Assembly: GCA_002440975.1 (NCBI GenBank)
Contig: DJWN01000140.1
Span: 36,894-57,100, forward strand
From: Bacteroidales bacterium UBA6229
GTDB lineage: Bacteria > Bacteroidota > Bacteroidia > Bacteroidales > F082
Reading direction: 5' to 3'
DNA length: 20,207 nucleotides
Position 1 is the stretch's first letter. Each line of letters begins with the position of its first letter. Of the stretch, positions 6,078 to 14,369 are shown piece by piece. The notes under the pieces are model-generated. The model was not told where the DNA came from. It did not search any database and worked only from the letters and a program-made list of their open reading frames with translations. The translations under genes were made by a program, and so were the position numbers.

Positions 6078-7610
6078 ATGACAACCTCAAAGGAAAAGCC
6101 CAAAGGACTGGTTGATAAGTTTTTGCATATTGTTGAGAAAGTAGGGAACGCACTTCCGCATCCGGCAACACTTTTTGCCATATTTGCCGGTTTAGCCCTG
6201 GTGCTTTCGTGGGTGGCCAGTCAGTTCGACCTTGAAGTGATCCATCCGGGAACAGGTGAATTGATTCGTCCGGTTAATCTGCTCTCGGTGCATGGGCTCC
6301 ATAAAATCATCACCGAAATGGTGACCAATTTCACGAGTTTTGCGCCTCTTGGAGTGGTACTTGTTGCCATGTTGGGTATTGGAATTGCGGAAGGTTCGGG
6401 GCTTATTGGCACTGCGCTGCGCCTGATGGTGCTCTCCTCGCCGCGCCGGATTCTGACCTTTGTTGTTGTTTTTGCCGGAATCTTATCCAATACAGCCAGC
6501 GAGGTAGGGTATGTATTGCTGGTCCCACTCAGTGCGATTATTTTCCTGGCTGTTGGGCGACATCCCATCGCAGGGATGGCAGCTGCTTTTGCCGGCGTTT
6601 CAGGTGGTTATAGTGCCAATTTGTTGCTTGGTACAATTGATCCCTTACTGGCCGGACTTTCGCAGGAAGCTGCGCAAATTATCGACAAAGCTTATGTGGT
6701 AAATCCTGCGGCAAACTATTATTTCATGTTTGCTTCCACATTTTTGATTGCAGCTGCCGGCACCTGGGCTACGGAGCGGATTGTGGAGCCTCGTCTGGGT
6801 AAATATGGTGGTTCGGAAACGGAGGAGATCAAACGCCTGAGCAAGGAAGAGAAAAAAGGTTTGCGCTATGCCGTTTTTACAGCCATCGTGTTGGTTGGCG
6901 TCATGTTGTGGGGCACTGTGCCTGCTAATGGTTTTTTGCGCGATGCCGAAACAGGTAGCTTGTTGCATTCACCTTTTATGGATGGCATTGTGGCCATTAT
7001 TTTTATCACGGCTGCTGTGATGGGAATTGCTTATGGCATTGGTGCAGGAACCATCAAAAGCGACAATGATGTGATGAAAGGCATGGGGAAATCGATGGAA
7101 GCACTTGGTGTGTATATCGTTTTGGTGTTTTTTGCAGCACAATTCGTGGCCTATTTCAAATGGACCAACCTGGGCTTGATTTTTGCCATCGAAGGAGCCA
7201 GCGCACTCCAGGCATCGGGTTTGGGCAGCATTCCGCTGATGATTGGATTTATCATCATTACCGCCATGATCAATATGGTGATGGGAAGTGCTTCGGCCAA
7301 ATGGACTATCATGGCACCGGTTTTTATCCCCATGTTTATGTTGCTCGGCTACAGCCCCGAACTTACGCAGGTGGTTTATCGTATTGGTGATTCGGTTACC
7401 AATATCATCTCGCCTATGATGTCGTATTTTGCTTTGATAGTGGCTTTTATGCAGAAGTACGATAAAAAAGCCGGCATCGGAACGATTATTTCCACCATGT
7501 TGCCTTACACCGTCATTTTCTCCATCGTATGGATAATCATGCTGGTAATCTGGATGATTTTTGGCTTACCTATCGGGCCGGATGCACCACTAACCTACGA
7601 AACGAACTAA
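6078..7610 (+). CDS. AbgT family transporter (p-aminobenzoyl-glutamate / antimetabolite transporter)
   Basis: This 510-residue inner-membrane protein matches the AbgT family in length and motifs. Members either import p-aminobenzoyl-glutamate (E. coli AbgT) or export sulfonamides using the proton gradient (MtrF, YdaH). It has about nine to eleven strongly hydrophobic segments, the first near residues 30-48. Family landmarks include Asn140-Thr-Ala-Ser-Glu, SANLLLGTIDPLLAG with Asp188, the NPAANYYFM motif at 209-217, SAKWTIMAPVFIP (406-418) with Trp409 and Pro414, and Arg435 in VVYRIGDS. The ATG at 6078 is preferred to a TTG one codon earlier. No amidohydrolase (abgA/abgB) lies beside it, so the substrate is uncertain. 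It converges with a C69 dipeptidase gene 12 bp away. Confidence 0.93.
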   Translation: MTTSKEKPKGLVDKFLHIVEKVGNALPHPATLFAIFAGLALVLSWVASQFDLEVIHPGTGELIRPVNLLSVHGLHKIITEMVTNFTSFAPLGVVLVAMLGIGIAEGSGLIGTALRLMVLSSPRRILTFVVVFAGILSNTASEVGYVLLVPLSAIIFLAVGRHPIAGMAAAFAGVSGGYSANLLLGTIDPLLAGLSQEAAQIIDKAYVVNPAANYYFMFASTFLIAAAGTWATERIVEPRLGKYGGSETEEIKRLSKEEKKGLRYAVFTAIVLVGVMLWGTVPANGFLRDAETGSLLHSPFMDGIVAIIFITAAVMGIAYGIGAGTIKSDNDVMKGMGKSMEALGVYIVLVFFAAQFVAYFKWTNLGLIFAIEGASALQASGLGSIPLMIGFIIITAMINMVMGSASAKWTIMAPVFIPMFMLLGYSPELTQVVYRIGDSVTNIISPMMSYFALIVAFMQKYDKKAGIGTIISTMLPYTVIFSIVWIIMLVIWMIFGLPIGPDAPLTYETN

Positions 7611-7622
7611 ATCAAAAACGGT

Positions 7623-9362
7623 TTAACGATACAAAAAGCGGTCACCGGTTTCGCGCAAAATCTGCTCTTTGTAGCTGTTTGGATAGCCGGGAAATTTTGG
7701 CGGCAAGGGATAACCCCAGGGATTTCGCAGAAATTCTCCGTCTTTTTCCTGTTTCATATTGCCATCCAGGTATTTCACAAGTAAAAACTCACTTAACTTT
7801 TGCCAGCGCGAAACAGTCATTTGTGCCATATTGCAGGAATAATCCGTCAGGTAATCAACAGCCAGCTTCGGATCTTTTTCGTAAAGTTTTAATGCAGCTG
7901 CATCAGTGGCATCCACATAATTTACAAACTTTTGTTCCAGCTCATTCTGAACCGCTTTGACGTCGGGCATCACCCTGTTGTAGAATAAATAAGCAAAATG
8001 TGCCACCCGATTAAAAACCCAGAAAGCGGCATCTTTTTCATAACTTAAAATATCTCCAAAGCCTTCCTGATAAGCTTGCGGAATGCGATTCATGGAAGCA
8101 TAGAAAGGCACGTAAACCGCAGTGCCGGCATCGTCCACGGCAAACCAGTTGATGCCGCCAATTTCGTTGGGCAGCCAGCTGCGCATCTGGGCGATAAACG
8201 AAAAACCAGTTTGTTGCGTAACGGTTACCCTTTCATGGAAATAAGTTGAATCCTGATGTTCCCAGGTTAGCGGACGCCAGCGGTAGGGCAAGCCGTAGGG
8301 ACCGGCTCCAATATCCTGCGACATATCTAATTCAGTTCCCTGTAAGTAATTTCTTTTAAACTGCATCAGATCTTCCACGCTGATTTTACGATCAGGTTTG
8401 ATAAACAAAGGCATACGTTCATTGTCCAAATCCAGGCCTGCTGCATAATCCCAATATTGATCCATTTGGCTGTTCACCTGATCAAACATTGCCCAAACCC
8501 TGAGTTCGCAAAATCTGGCAGCCCCAAATTCAAGCGGAGCATAAGTGTCGCTGAAGCTGAATGATTTATCTCCGCCCTCATAATATTTTTTTTGCCGTGC
8601 AAAATCGATCACATCATGGGCATAAATTACCCTGAGTTCAGGACTTTCCAGCTTGTCCCACATTTTATCCGTAATGGATGTCTTGCCATCTGCCAAAGGG
8701 AAAGTTGTAATTCGGGCATGATTGGCATGAGCCGAAATATAACCATCCGGAATCCTGACGGCTACCCAAACAGCTCCTTTTTGGGTGTTTATTTCTTTCT
8801 TTAGTTTTTTATCGTACTTCAAATCAGTTCCTTTACCAATGATTTCCATGATCCAGACTTCGTTGGGATCGCCAATTGAAAAGGATTCTCCGCTGCTGGC
8901 ATAGCCGTGTTCTTCAACCATTGTCCCGATTACCTTGATGGCTTCGCGTGCTGTTTTTGACCGTTGTAAGGCAATAAACATCAAGGCTCCATAATCCATC
9001 AAGCCAGTTGAATCCTTAAGTTCCGGACGGCCGTCAAAAGTGGTTTCACCAATGGCAACTTGAAATTCGTTCATAAAACCAAGGGTCTGAAAGGTATGCG
9101 CTACCTGTGGAATCTCACCCAGCGGTTCAGCTGTTCCACGATCGTATATGGTTACAGTGCTTCCTTCGGGCCAGTCGGCTCGCGGACTGAAATACAACTC
9201 GCCATAGCGGATGTGAGAATCTGCAGCATAACTGATCATTGTGGATCCATCAGTGGATGCACCTTTTGTGACCAGGTAATTGGTGCAGGCTGACAAAGGA
9301 TTATGAATAAGTGCTATAAGACTAAAAATGAGGAGAAGACAAACGATATGTTTTTGATTCAT
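7623..9362 (-). CDS. C69 family dipeptidase (PepD-like Ntn hydrolase), exported
   Basis: This 579-residue protein belongs to peptidase family C69, N-terminal nucleophile hydrolases that split dipeptides or small amides. Residues 1-25 form a signal peptide. Cleavage after LSA exposes Cys26 in ACTNYLVTKGASTDGSTM, the expected catalytic nucleophile. The following motif DGRPELKDSTGLMDYGAL and a later EIIGKG segment fit the family. The same Cys26 sits in a sequence (LSAC) that also satisfies a lipobox, so signal peptidase I or II processing is ambiguous. It is the second gene of a likely operon with mscS, 31 bp upstream, and converges with the AbgT gene. A role in extracytoplasmic peptide turnover is inferred. 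Confidence 0.9.
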   Translation of the reverse strand: MNQKHIVCLLLIFSLIALIHNPLSACTNYLVTKGASTDGSTMISYAADSHIRYGELYFSPRADWPEGSTVTIYDRGTAEPLGEIPQVAHTFQTLGFMNEFQVAIGETTFDGRPELKDSTGLMDYGALMFIALQRSKTAREAIKVIGTMVEEHGYASSGESFSIGDPNEVWIMEIIGKGTDLKYDKKLKKEINTQKGAVWVAVRIPDGYISAHANHARITTFPLADGKTSITDKMWDKLESPELRVIYAHDVIDFARQKKYYEGGDKSFSFSDTYAPLEFGAARFCELRVWAMFDQVNSQMDQYWDYAAGLDLDNERMPLFIKPDRKISVEDLMQFKRNYLQGTELDMSQDIGAGPYGLPYRWRPLTWEHQDSTYFHERVTVTQQTGFSFIAQMRSWLPNEIGGINWFAVDDAGTAVYVPFYASMNRIPQAYQEGFGDILSYEKDAAFWVFNRVAHFAYLFYNRVMPDVKAVQNELEQKFVNYVDATDAAALKLYEKDPKLAVDYLTDYSCNMAQMTVSRWQKLSEFLLVKYLDGNMKQEKDGEFLRNPWGYPLPPKFPGYPNSYKEQILRETGDRFLYR

Positions 9363-9393
9363 AGAAGGAGATTTTAATGTGTTTCTGATTTAT

Positions 9394-10245
9394 TTAAGTT
9401 GTTGATTTAAGGTAAACATCGCGCTGCGGAAAAGGAATCTGAATCTTGTGTTCACGGAATGCCTTGTCAATTTTATAACGTAAATCGCTTTTCGTGTTTT
9501 CAACCACAAAGGCTTCATTGGTATAGAAAAAAAGTTGAAAATCAAGACTTGAATCGCCAAAATTAGTAAAACGAACAAATGGTTCCGGTTTGCTTACTAT
9601 ATTGGGATGTTCTTTGGCGCAGGATTTTAACACCTTGGTTACCAATTCAATATCACTCCCATAAGCCACACCAATATTCACATGAAAGCGTGTAAGCATA
9701 TCGGCATGACTCCAATTTATCACACGATCGTTTACCAGTTGAGAGTTGGGTACGATTACCAGAATATTGTCGCGTGTGTTGATTTTTGAAGTTCTTAAAC
9801 CTATGGTAACAACACGGCCTACCATTTCGTTTTCCATTTCTACCACATCATTCACCTTTAAAGTTCGCTCAATGAGCAGGATGATTCCGCTGGCAATATC
9901 ATTAAAAAGTTGTTGCAGTCCAAGGCCAACACCTACAAGTAAGGCAGCTGCACTGGCGATAAAGATACTGACCTGAACACCAACTGTATCAAGAATCAAA
10001 ACAAAAACGACTACCCAGATAAAATATTTAATGATTTGATAAAGAGAATTGGAAGTGCCGGTATCCATTATACCTTTTTGATTCACTTTCTTAAAAATCC
10101 GGCGTAAGAGTCGGAGCACTAGTGCTGTGATAAAGATTATTAAAACGCCAATCAGGATTTCATAAAGGTTAACCTGAACCTTTTCCAGTTTAATTATCTC
10201 GAAATTCAGGAAGCTTTTGATGCTGCTTAGAAGTTCTTTATCCAT
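9394..10245 (-). CDS. Small-conductance mechanosensitive channel (MscS family)
   Basis: This 283-residue membrane protein opens under membrane tension to release solutes in hypo-osmotic shock. Three hydrophobic segments (about residues 27-48, 70-89 and 92-120) match the MscS core. TM3 carries the Gly/Ala-rich face ASAAALLVGVGLGLQQLFND (98-115-region) and is followed by the beta-domain with VNDVVEMENEMVGRV and RDNILVIVPNSQLVND. A longer frame begins at 10290, but an exact TATTTTTG box lies between the two starts, so the ATG at 10245 is chosen. It is the first gene of an operon with the C69 dipeptidase. Confidence 0.93.
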   Translation of the reverse strand: MDKELLSSIKSFLNFEIIKLEKVQVNLYEILIGVLIIFITALVLRLLRRIFKKVNQKGIMDTGTSNSLYQIIKYFIWVVVFVLILDTVGVQVSIFIASAAALLVGVGLGLQQLFNDIASGIILLIERTLKVNDVVEMENEMVGRVVTIGLRTSKINTRDNILVIVPNSQLVNDRVINWSHADMLTRFHVNIGVAYGSDIELVTKVLKSCAKEHPNIVSKPEPFVRFTNFGDSSLDFQLFFYTNEAFVVENTKSDLRYKIDKAFREHKIQIPFPQRDVYLKSTT

Positions 10246-10265
10246 GATTATAGCTATTAAGAGGT

Positions 10266-10273
10266 CAAAAATA
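10266..10273 (-). promoter_or_regulatory. -7 promoter box of mscS
   Basis: TATTTTTG on the minus strand is an exact TAnnTTTG match, 20 nt before the chosen mscS ATG. A -33 box is weak (TTCG at 10294-10291, 17-nt spacer). Confidence 0.5.
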
Positions 10274-10347
10274 CAAGATTTTCTGCTCATCGAATGGATG
10301 ACTTCTCTGGAATAATTCTGAATGAAAGCTTTGCCGCACTTAATTTG

Positions 10348-10355
10348 TATTTTTG
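10348..10355 (+). promoter_or_regulatory. -7 promoter box of the 10371 gene
   Basis: TATTTTTG is an exact TAnnTTTG match, 15 nt before the ATG at 10371. No clear -33 box is found. It overlaps a TTG codon that would extend the gene, so that longer start is unlikely. Confidence 0.5.
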
Positions 10356-10370
10356 TCCAAAATTCATTTC

Positions 10371-10874
10371 ATGTCAGCTGATCAATTGGGGATAATCGTT
10401 TTGGTGGTTTTATTTGCCACGGCTTATGCATTCAGAAAATGGTACAAAAGCAGGCCTAAAACCTATAAAATTTCAGAGCAGTATGTAGGAGGATGGCAAT
10501 TTATTATCTTCGACCATAACCCCAGAACTGAAGGATCTATCATAGAGCTGGAGTGCAGATCGCCCCATGCTTCTGAATCAGCAAATTATGTTTTTGGAAT
10601 GGAACTCATTCAAAAGAAGCGGGCATTGCGGAAGTTGTTTTTTAACTCTTATCCTGATTTGAGGTTCGAACTCAAACCCCTGCCCGAGAAAAACGGTATG
10701 CGATTTTTTATTGAAAAGAGTTCACTTATGCATATTATTCGTAAGGAAGAATTTACTTTGGGTCGTTTTCGTTTCTTTGTAAAAATTGATGCGTTGCAAT
10801 TGATCAAATCACCTGAGTTTTCGCTTTCGTCCAAGTTCTTGATCTTCAAGCCTGACACTGGAAAATACAACTGA
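10371..10874 (+). CDS. Membrane-anchored protein of unknown function, 167 residues
   Basis: I do not recognise a family. One transmembrane helix near the N-terminus (about residues 6-21, LGIIVLVVLFATAYAF) is followed by basic residues RKWYKSRPK, so the remainder should face the cytoplasm. The soluble part alternates hydrophobic and charged residues, like a beta-rich domain (GGWQFIIFDHN, RFELKPLPEKNGMRFFIE). Transcription is divergent from mscS, 125 bp away, and the hybrid kinase gene follows after 182 bp in the same direction. The ATG at 10371 is supported by a -7 box just upstream. Function is unknown. Confidence 0.75.
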   Translation: MSADQLGIIVLVVLFATAYAFRKWYKSRPKTYKISEQYVGGWQFIIFDHNPRTEGSIIELECRSPHASESANYVFGMELIQKKRALRKLFFNSYPDLRFELKPLPEKNGMRFFIEKSSLMHIIRKEEFTLGRFRFFVKIDALQLIKSPEFSLSSKFLIFKPDTGKYN

Positions 10875-11056
10875 TCGTATGTTAGCCCGACATCAAATCC
10901 ATTTTCTGGAAAACATTTCCTGATATTGGAAATTAAATTTCTGTTTGGATTTATTATTCCTTGAAAAACAACATCATACAGTAGTTTTTAATATGGCACA
11001 TATTTTGAATCTTTAAATGATTTCAGCTTAATTTTTGATTTTTTGTCCACAACTTA

Positions 11057-12481
11057 ATGGTATTCCTCAATCTGATTTATTTTTGGTATTTGGCAGGTTG
11101 GTTTAGAACTGACCTGATTATTAAGTTGTTGGTGGCGGAAGAACAAGGATCAACTTTCTGGATAATTGGATTATTGTTTGTTGTTTTGCTAATTATCCTT
11201 TTGTTTTCGATAGTCAATTCCAGAAAACAAACAGCCACCAACAAGCGTTTGCTTCATCTCCTCGAACAGCGACATCAGCTTATCGATAACCAAAAAAAAG
11301 ATTTGGAGCATAACCTAAAAGAAATGATCAGGCTGAAAGAGGAAGCAGAAGCTGCGAATCAAACCAAAACACGTTTTTTGGCTAATATCAGCCATGAAAT
11401 CAGAACACCTTTGAATGGAATCATTGGCTTGTTGACCATAGCTCGCAAAATACCAGTTGCTGATGAGTTGGTTGCTTTGCACAACGAAATCAGTATGTTG
11501 AGCCACAACCTGATTCGAATGACCAATGATATGCTCGATTATTCCAAACTGGAGTGTAATCTGTTGCAACTGGATCAGCTTAATTTTCATTTTCACAACG
11601 AGCTGCACGAGCTTTTAGCAGTTTATCGCAAGGAAACCGGTGAAAAAGGTTTGGAATTTACAACGCGCATCGACGAAAACATTCCGGTTTATCTTATTGG
11701 AGATATGGCTCGTATCAGACAAATTGCCGGCAATCTGTTGAATAATGCGCTAAAATTCACCGATTCCGGCTCGATATTGTTTAGTGCCAGGCTTGTTCAG
11801 AAAGATGAAGTTGAGGCATTGGTTCAGATGGAGGTAACCGATACAGGTATTGGAATTTCGGAAGACCAGAGAGAGAAAATCTGGGAATTATTTCAATCGG
11901 GCGATCAAAGTTATACCAGAAAGCATGGCGGTGTGGGGCTTGGACTTACAATTTCGCGTCATCTGGCTGATCTTATGGGTGGTACAATAGGGTTTGAGAG
12001 CGAGCAGAACAGAGGAGCCAGGTTTTGGTTTACAGTAAAGCTGCCGATTGGCACTGAACCAGGCTTCGTTGAAGAGAGCAATATCCGGAAAATTCTTCTT
12101 GTTGAGGATAATCTGATCAATCAGAAAGTTTCGCTGCAAAGCCTTCGCGGAATGGGATTTGAAGTTGATTTGGCCGTCAATGGGAAGGAAGCCATCGAAA
12201 AATTCAAACAAAACCCCTACGATCTCATTTTGATGGATATCCAAATGCCGGTGATGGATGGGATTACGGCAACCAAAAAAATCAGACAACTGGAGCAGGA
12301 TCTTAGAACCGAAAAACCAGTTCAAATCATTGCCATTACGGCTAACTCTTTGAAAGACGACCGTCAAAAATGTTTGGAAGCCGGCATGAATGAGTACATT
12401 AGCAAGCCTTTTAATCTAGAAAAGTTTCCTTTGATCATTTCTCAATTGGGTCAGCGAAACGGAAAAGAGGTAAGTCGTTGA
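11057..12481 (+). CDS. Hybrid sensor histidine kinase with C-terminal receiver
   Basis: This 474-residue two-component protein contains, in order, two N-terminal hydrophobic segments (about 3-15 and 34-53), a coiled coil (about 62-100), HisKA with phospho-accepting His113 in NISHEIRTPLNG, HATPase with N box NLLNNALKF (226-234), G1 box DTGIGI (262-267) and G2 box GVGLGL (292-297), then a receiver domain with Glu350-Asp351, phospho-acceptor Asp394 in LMDIQMPVMDG and Lys450 in SKP. There is no recognisable sensor domain. Between the two hydrophobic segments lie only about 20 residues. No response regulator or Hpt gene is adjacent, so the output partner is elsewhere. It converges with the editing-domain gene 8 bp away. 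Confidence 0.93.
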   Translation: MVFLNLIYFWYLAGWFRTDLIIKLLVAEEQGSTFWIIGLLFVVLLIILLFSIVNSRKQTATNKRLLHLLEQRHQLIDNQKKDLEHNLKEMIRLKEEAEAANQTKTRFLANISHEIRTPLNGIIGLLTIARKIPVADELVALHNEISMLSHNLIRMTNDMLDYSKLECNLLQLDQLNFHFHNELHELLAVYRKETGEKGLEFTTRIDENIPVYLIGDMARIRQIAGNLLNNALKFTDSGSILFSARLVQKDEVEALVQMEVTDTGIGISEDQREKIWELFQSGDQSYTRKHGGVGLGLTISRHLADLMGGTIGFESEQNRGARFWFTVKLPIGTEPGFVEESNIRKILLVEDNLINQKVSLQSLRGMGFEVDLAVNGKEAIEKFKQNPYDLILMDIQMPVMDGITATKKIRQLEQDLRTEKPVQIIAITANSLKDDRQKCLEAGMNEYISKPFNLEKFPLIISQLGQRNGKEVSR

Positions 12482-12489
12482 ATTTTTGA

Positions 12490-12900
12490 TCAGAAAGACT
12501 TAAAAATCCTTGCCTGAGACACTCCGGGTGCAGAAAGCTGCAAATCCAGAAAATAGCCAAAAGGCGTTTGATCACATTGCCAGTCAGCCTTGTGCATGCG
12601 CTGTTGTGAGCGGTTGAAAAGTTCATGTGTAAATTCGGGGCTGGCCTTGCTCTCCGAAAGATGTGCGAAAGAATGTAAGATCACATGCCGGCTGTTGTTC
12701 TTGCGGGCTCCCCATTTCACTACGTTTAATAATTTGTCCTCCGTACCTTTGGGATCTTCCTCGTCTTTTTCTTCGGCCTGAATAAACGCAACAAGCACAT
12801 CCTTAAAACTTTCAGGCGATTCAACTTCAGGGGCTGTTTCCAGATTTTTTATCGCCGGGCGATACGAAAAAGAATCACAAAACATCATCAACACCTTCAT
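12490..12900 (-). CDS. Free-standing archaeal-type threonyl-tRNA editing domain
   Basis: This 136-residue protein matches the N-terminal editing domain of archaeal ThrRS (tRNA-Thr_ED), which hydrolyses Ser-tRNA(Thr) and shares the fold of D-aminoacyl-tRNA deacylase. Shared features include the start MKVLMMFCDSFSY, LVAFIQAEEKDEEDP (36-50), HSFAHLSE..ASP (76-88) with His80, and TPFGYFLDLQLSAPG (112-126). By recall of the Pyrococcus sequence, its catalytic Lys121 aligns with Leu118 here. No synthetase is fused to it. The frame could start 8 codons earlier, but the MKVLMMF start fits the family. It is divergent from rarA with 118 bp between. Family assignment is good, activity uncertain. Confidence 0.82.
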   Translation of the reverse strand: MKVLMMFCDSFSYRPAIKNLETAPEVESPESFKDVLVAFIQAEEKDEEDPKGTEDKLLNVVKWGARKNNSRHVILHSFAHLSESKASPEFTHELFNRSQQRMHKADWQCDQTPFGYFLDLQLSAPGVSQARIFKSF

Positions 12901-12923
12901 CTCACTTGTTTTATAATGAACCA

Positions 12924-12931
12924 CAAAAGTA
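12924..12931 (-). promoter_or_regulatory. -7 promoter box of the editing-domain gene
   Basis: TACTTTTG on the minus strand is an exact TAnnTTTG match, 23 nt before the ATG at 12900. It overlaps the upstream alternative start, arguing against that start. No clear -33 box is seen. Confidence 0.45.
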
Positions 12932-12990
12932 TAAAATTGTACTGAATTTGTTTTTCAGAGCCAAAACTGGTATGGCTGCCGAAAGCACCT

Positions 12991-12998
12991 TAACTTTG
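12991..12998 (+). promoter_or_regulatory. -7 promoter box of rarA
   Basis: TAACTTTG is an exact TAnnTTTG match, 20 nt before the ATG at 13019. The -33 region has no close match. Confidence 0.5.
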
Positions 12999-13018
12999 TA
13001 GCAAATTTGCATTACCCG

Positions 13019-14305
13019 ATGAACAAATCTACTCAACCCCTTGCTGAAGTGTTGCGTCCTCAAACACTGGATGAATATATTGGTCAGGAACACCTTGTGG
13101 GTGATGGGGCTATTCTGCGCCGGGCTTTGGAAAGCGGACGAATCCCTTCGATGATATTCTGGGGGCCTCCCGGAGTTGGAAAAACAACGCTTGCCCATAT
13201 CATTGCCAAAAAAACCGACAGACAATTTTTTGTGCTGAGTGCAGTGAGTTCAGGTGTGAAGGACGTGCGCGAAGTTATCGACAGGGCCAGGATACTGGCT
13301 AAACCTCCCATTCTTTTTATTGACGAGATTCATCGGTTTAGTAAATCACAACAGGATTCATTGCTTGCTGCCGTCGAAAAGGGATTGGTTACCTTGATTG
13401 GTGCCACAACCGAAAACCCTTCTTTTGAGGTGATTGCACCGCTTTTGAGCCGTTCGCAGGTGTATGTTCTTAAATCGCTCGAAAAGAAACACTTACTCAA
13501 ATTACTCGATAATGCTGTAGTCACCCTTGAAAAGGATTACGAACGCAAAATCCAACTGAAGGAAATGGGTGCCTTGCTGCAAATCAGTGGTGGTGATGCG
13601 CGTAAATTATTGAATGCCATAGAATTGGTTGTAGATGTGCTGGCTGAGGAAATTCCGGGCAAAGCAGATTTAGTCATCAATGATGCGGATGCGAAACGCT
13701 GTATTCAGAATAACCTTGTAAAATATGATAAAAAAGGTGAGATGCATTATGATGTAATCTCTGCATTTATCAAATCCATGCGTGGCAGCGATCCCAATGC
13801 TGCGGTGTATTATCTGGCGCGTATGATCGAAGCTGGCGAAGACCCGCTTTTCATTGCCCGACGCATGTTAATTTTGGCTTCCGAGGATATTGGGAATGCC
13901 AACCCCAATGCATTGCTGTTAGCCAACAGTTGTTTTGAGGCAGTTCAGAAAATAGGCTTCCCTGAAAGCCGGATTATTTTGTCCCAAACCGCTGTTTATC
14001 TGGCATGTTCAGTCAAAAGTAATGCTTCTTATATGGCTATCAATAAAGCACAGGAAATCGTCAGGAAAACAGGGGATCTGTCGGTGCCTTTGCCTTTGCG
14101 CAATGCGCCTACCAAACTGATGGAAGAGCTTGGTTATGGTGCTGAATATAAATATGCCCACGATTTTCCGGGGAATTTTGCCGAGCAGGAATTTTTGCCG
14201 GCAGAGATTAGTAAAACAGTATTATACGATCCGGGAAAAAATCCCAGGGAAGAAGAAATGCGCCGAAACCTTCGCAACTTATGGAAAGAGCGATATGGTT
14301 ATTAG
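13019..14305 (+). CDS. rarA: Replication-associated recombination protein A (RarA/MgsA AAA+ ATPase)
   Basis: This 428-residue AAA+ ATPase acts at stalled replication forks and is related to clamp-loader subunits. The opening LAEVLRPQTLDEYIGQEHL is typical of the family. Walker A GPPGVGKTT (49-57), Walker B ILFIDEIHRF (98-107), sensor 1 GATTENPSFE (128-137) and an Arg-containing SRSQVY follow. The C-terminal half contains the MRGSDPNAAVYYLARM and EDIGNANP segments of the tetramerisation region. The longer TTG start at 13007 is rejected because the predicted transcription start lies about there. It is followed by an SDR gene 64 bp downstream. Confidence 0.96.
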   Translation: MNKSTQPLAEVLRPQTLDEYIGQEHLVGDGAILRRALESGRIPSMIFWGPPGVGKTTLAHIIAKKTDRQFFVLSAVSSGVKDVREVIDRARILAKPPILFIDEIHRFSKSQQDSLLAAVEKGLVTLIGATTENPSFEVIAPLLSRSQVYVLKSLEKKHLLKLLDNAVVTLEKDYERKIQLKEMGALLQISGGDARKLLNAIELVVDVLAEEIPGKADLVINDADAKRCIQNNLVKYDKKGEMHYDVISAFIKSMRGSDPNAAVYYLARMIEAGEDPLFIARRMLILASEDIGNANPNALLLANSCFEAVQKIGFPESRIILSQTAVYLACSVKSNASYMAINKAQEIVRKTGDLSVPLPLRNAPTKLMEELGYGAEYKYAHDFPGNFAEQEFLPAEISKTVLYDPGKNPREEEMRRNLRNLWKERYGY

Positions 14306-14369
14306 TGGCATTTTGGTGAAACCAATTGCTGTTACACTTGTTTAGCATTTAAACCTTAAAAGAATTTAT

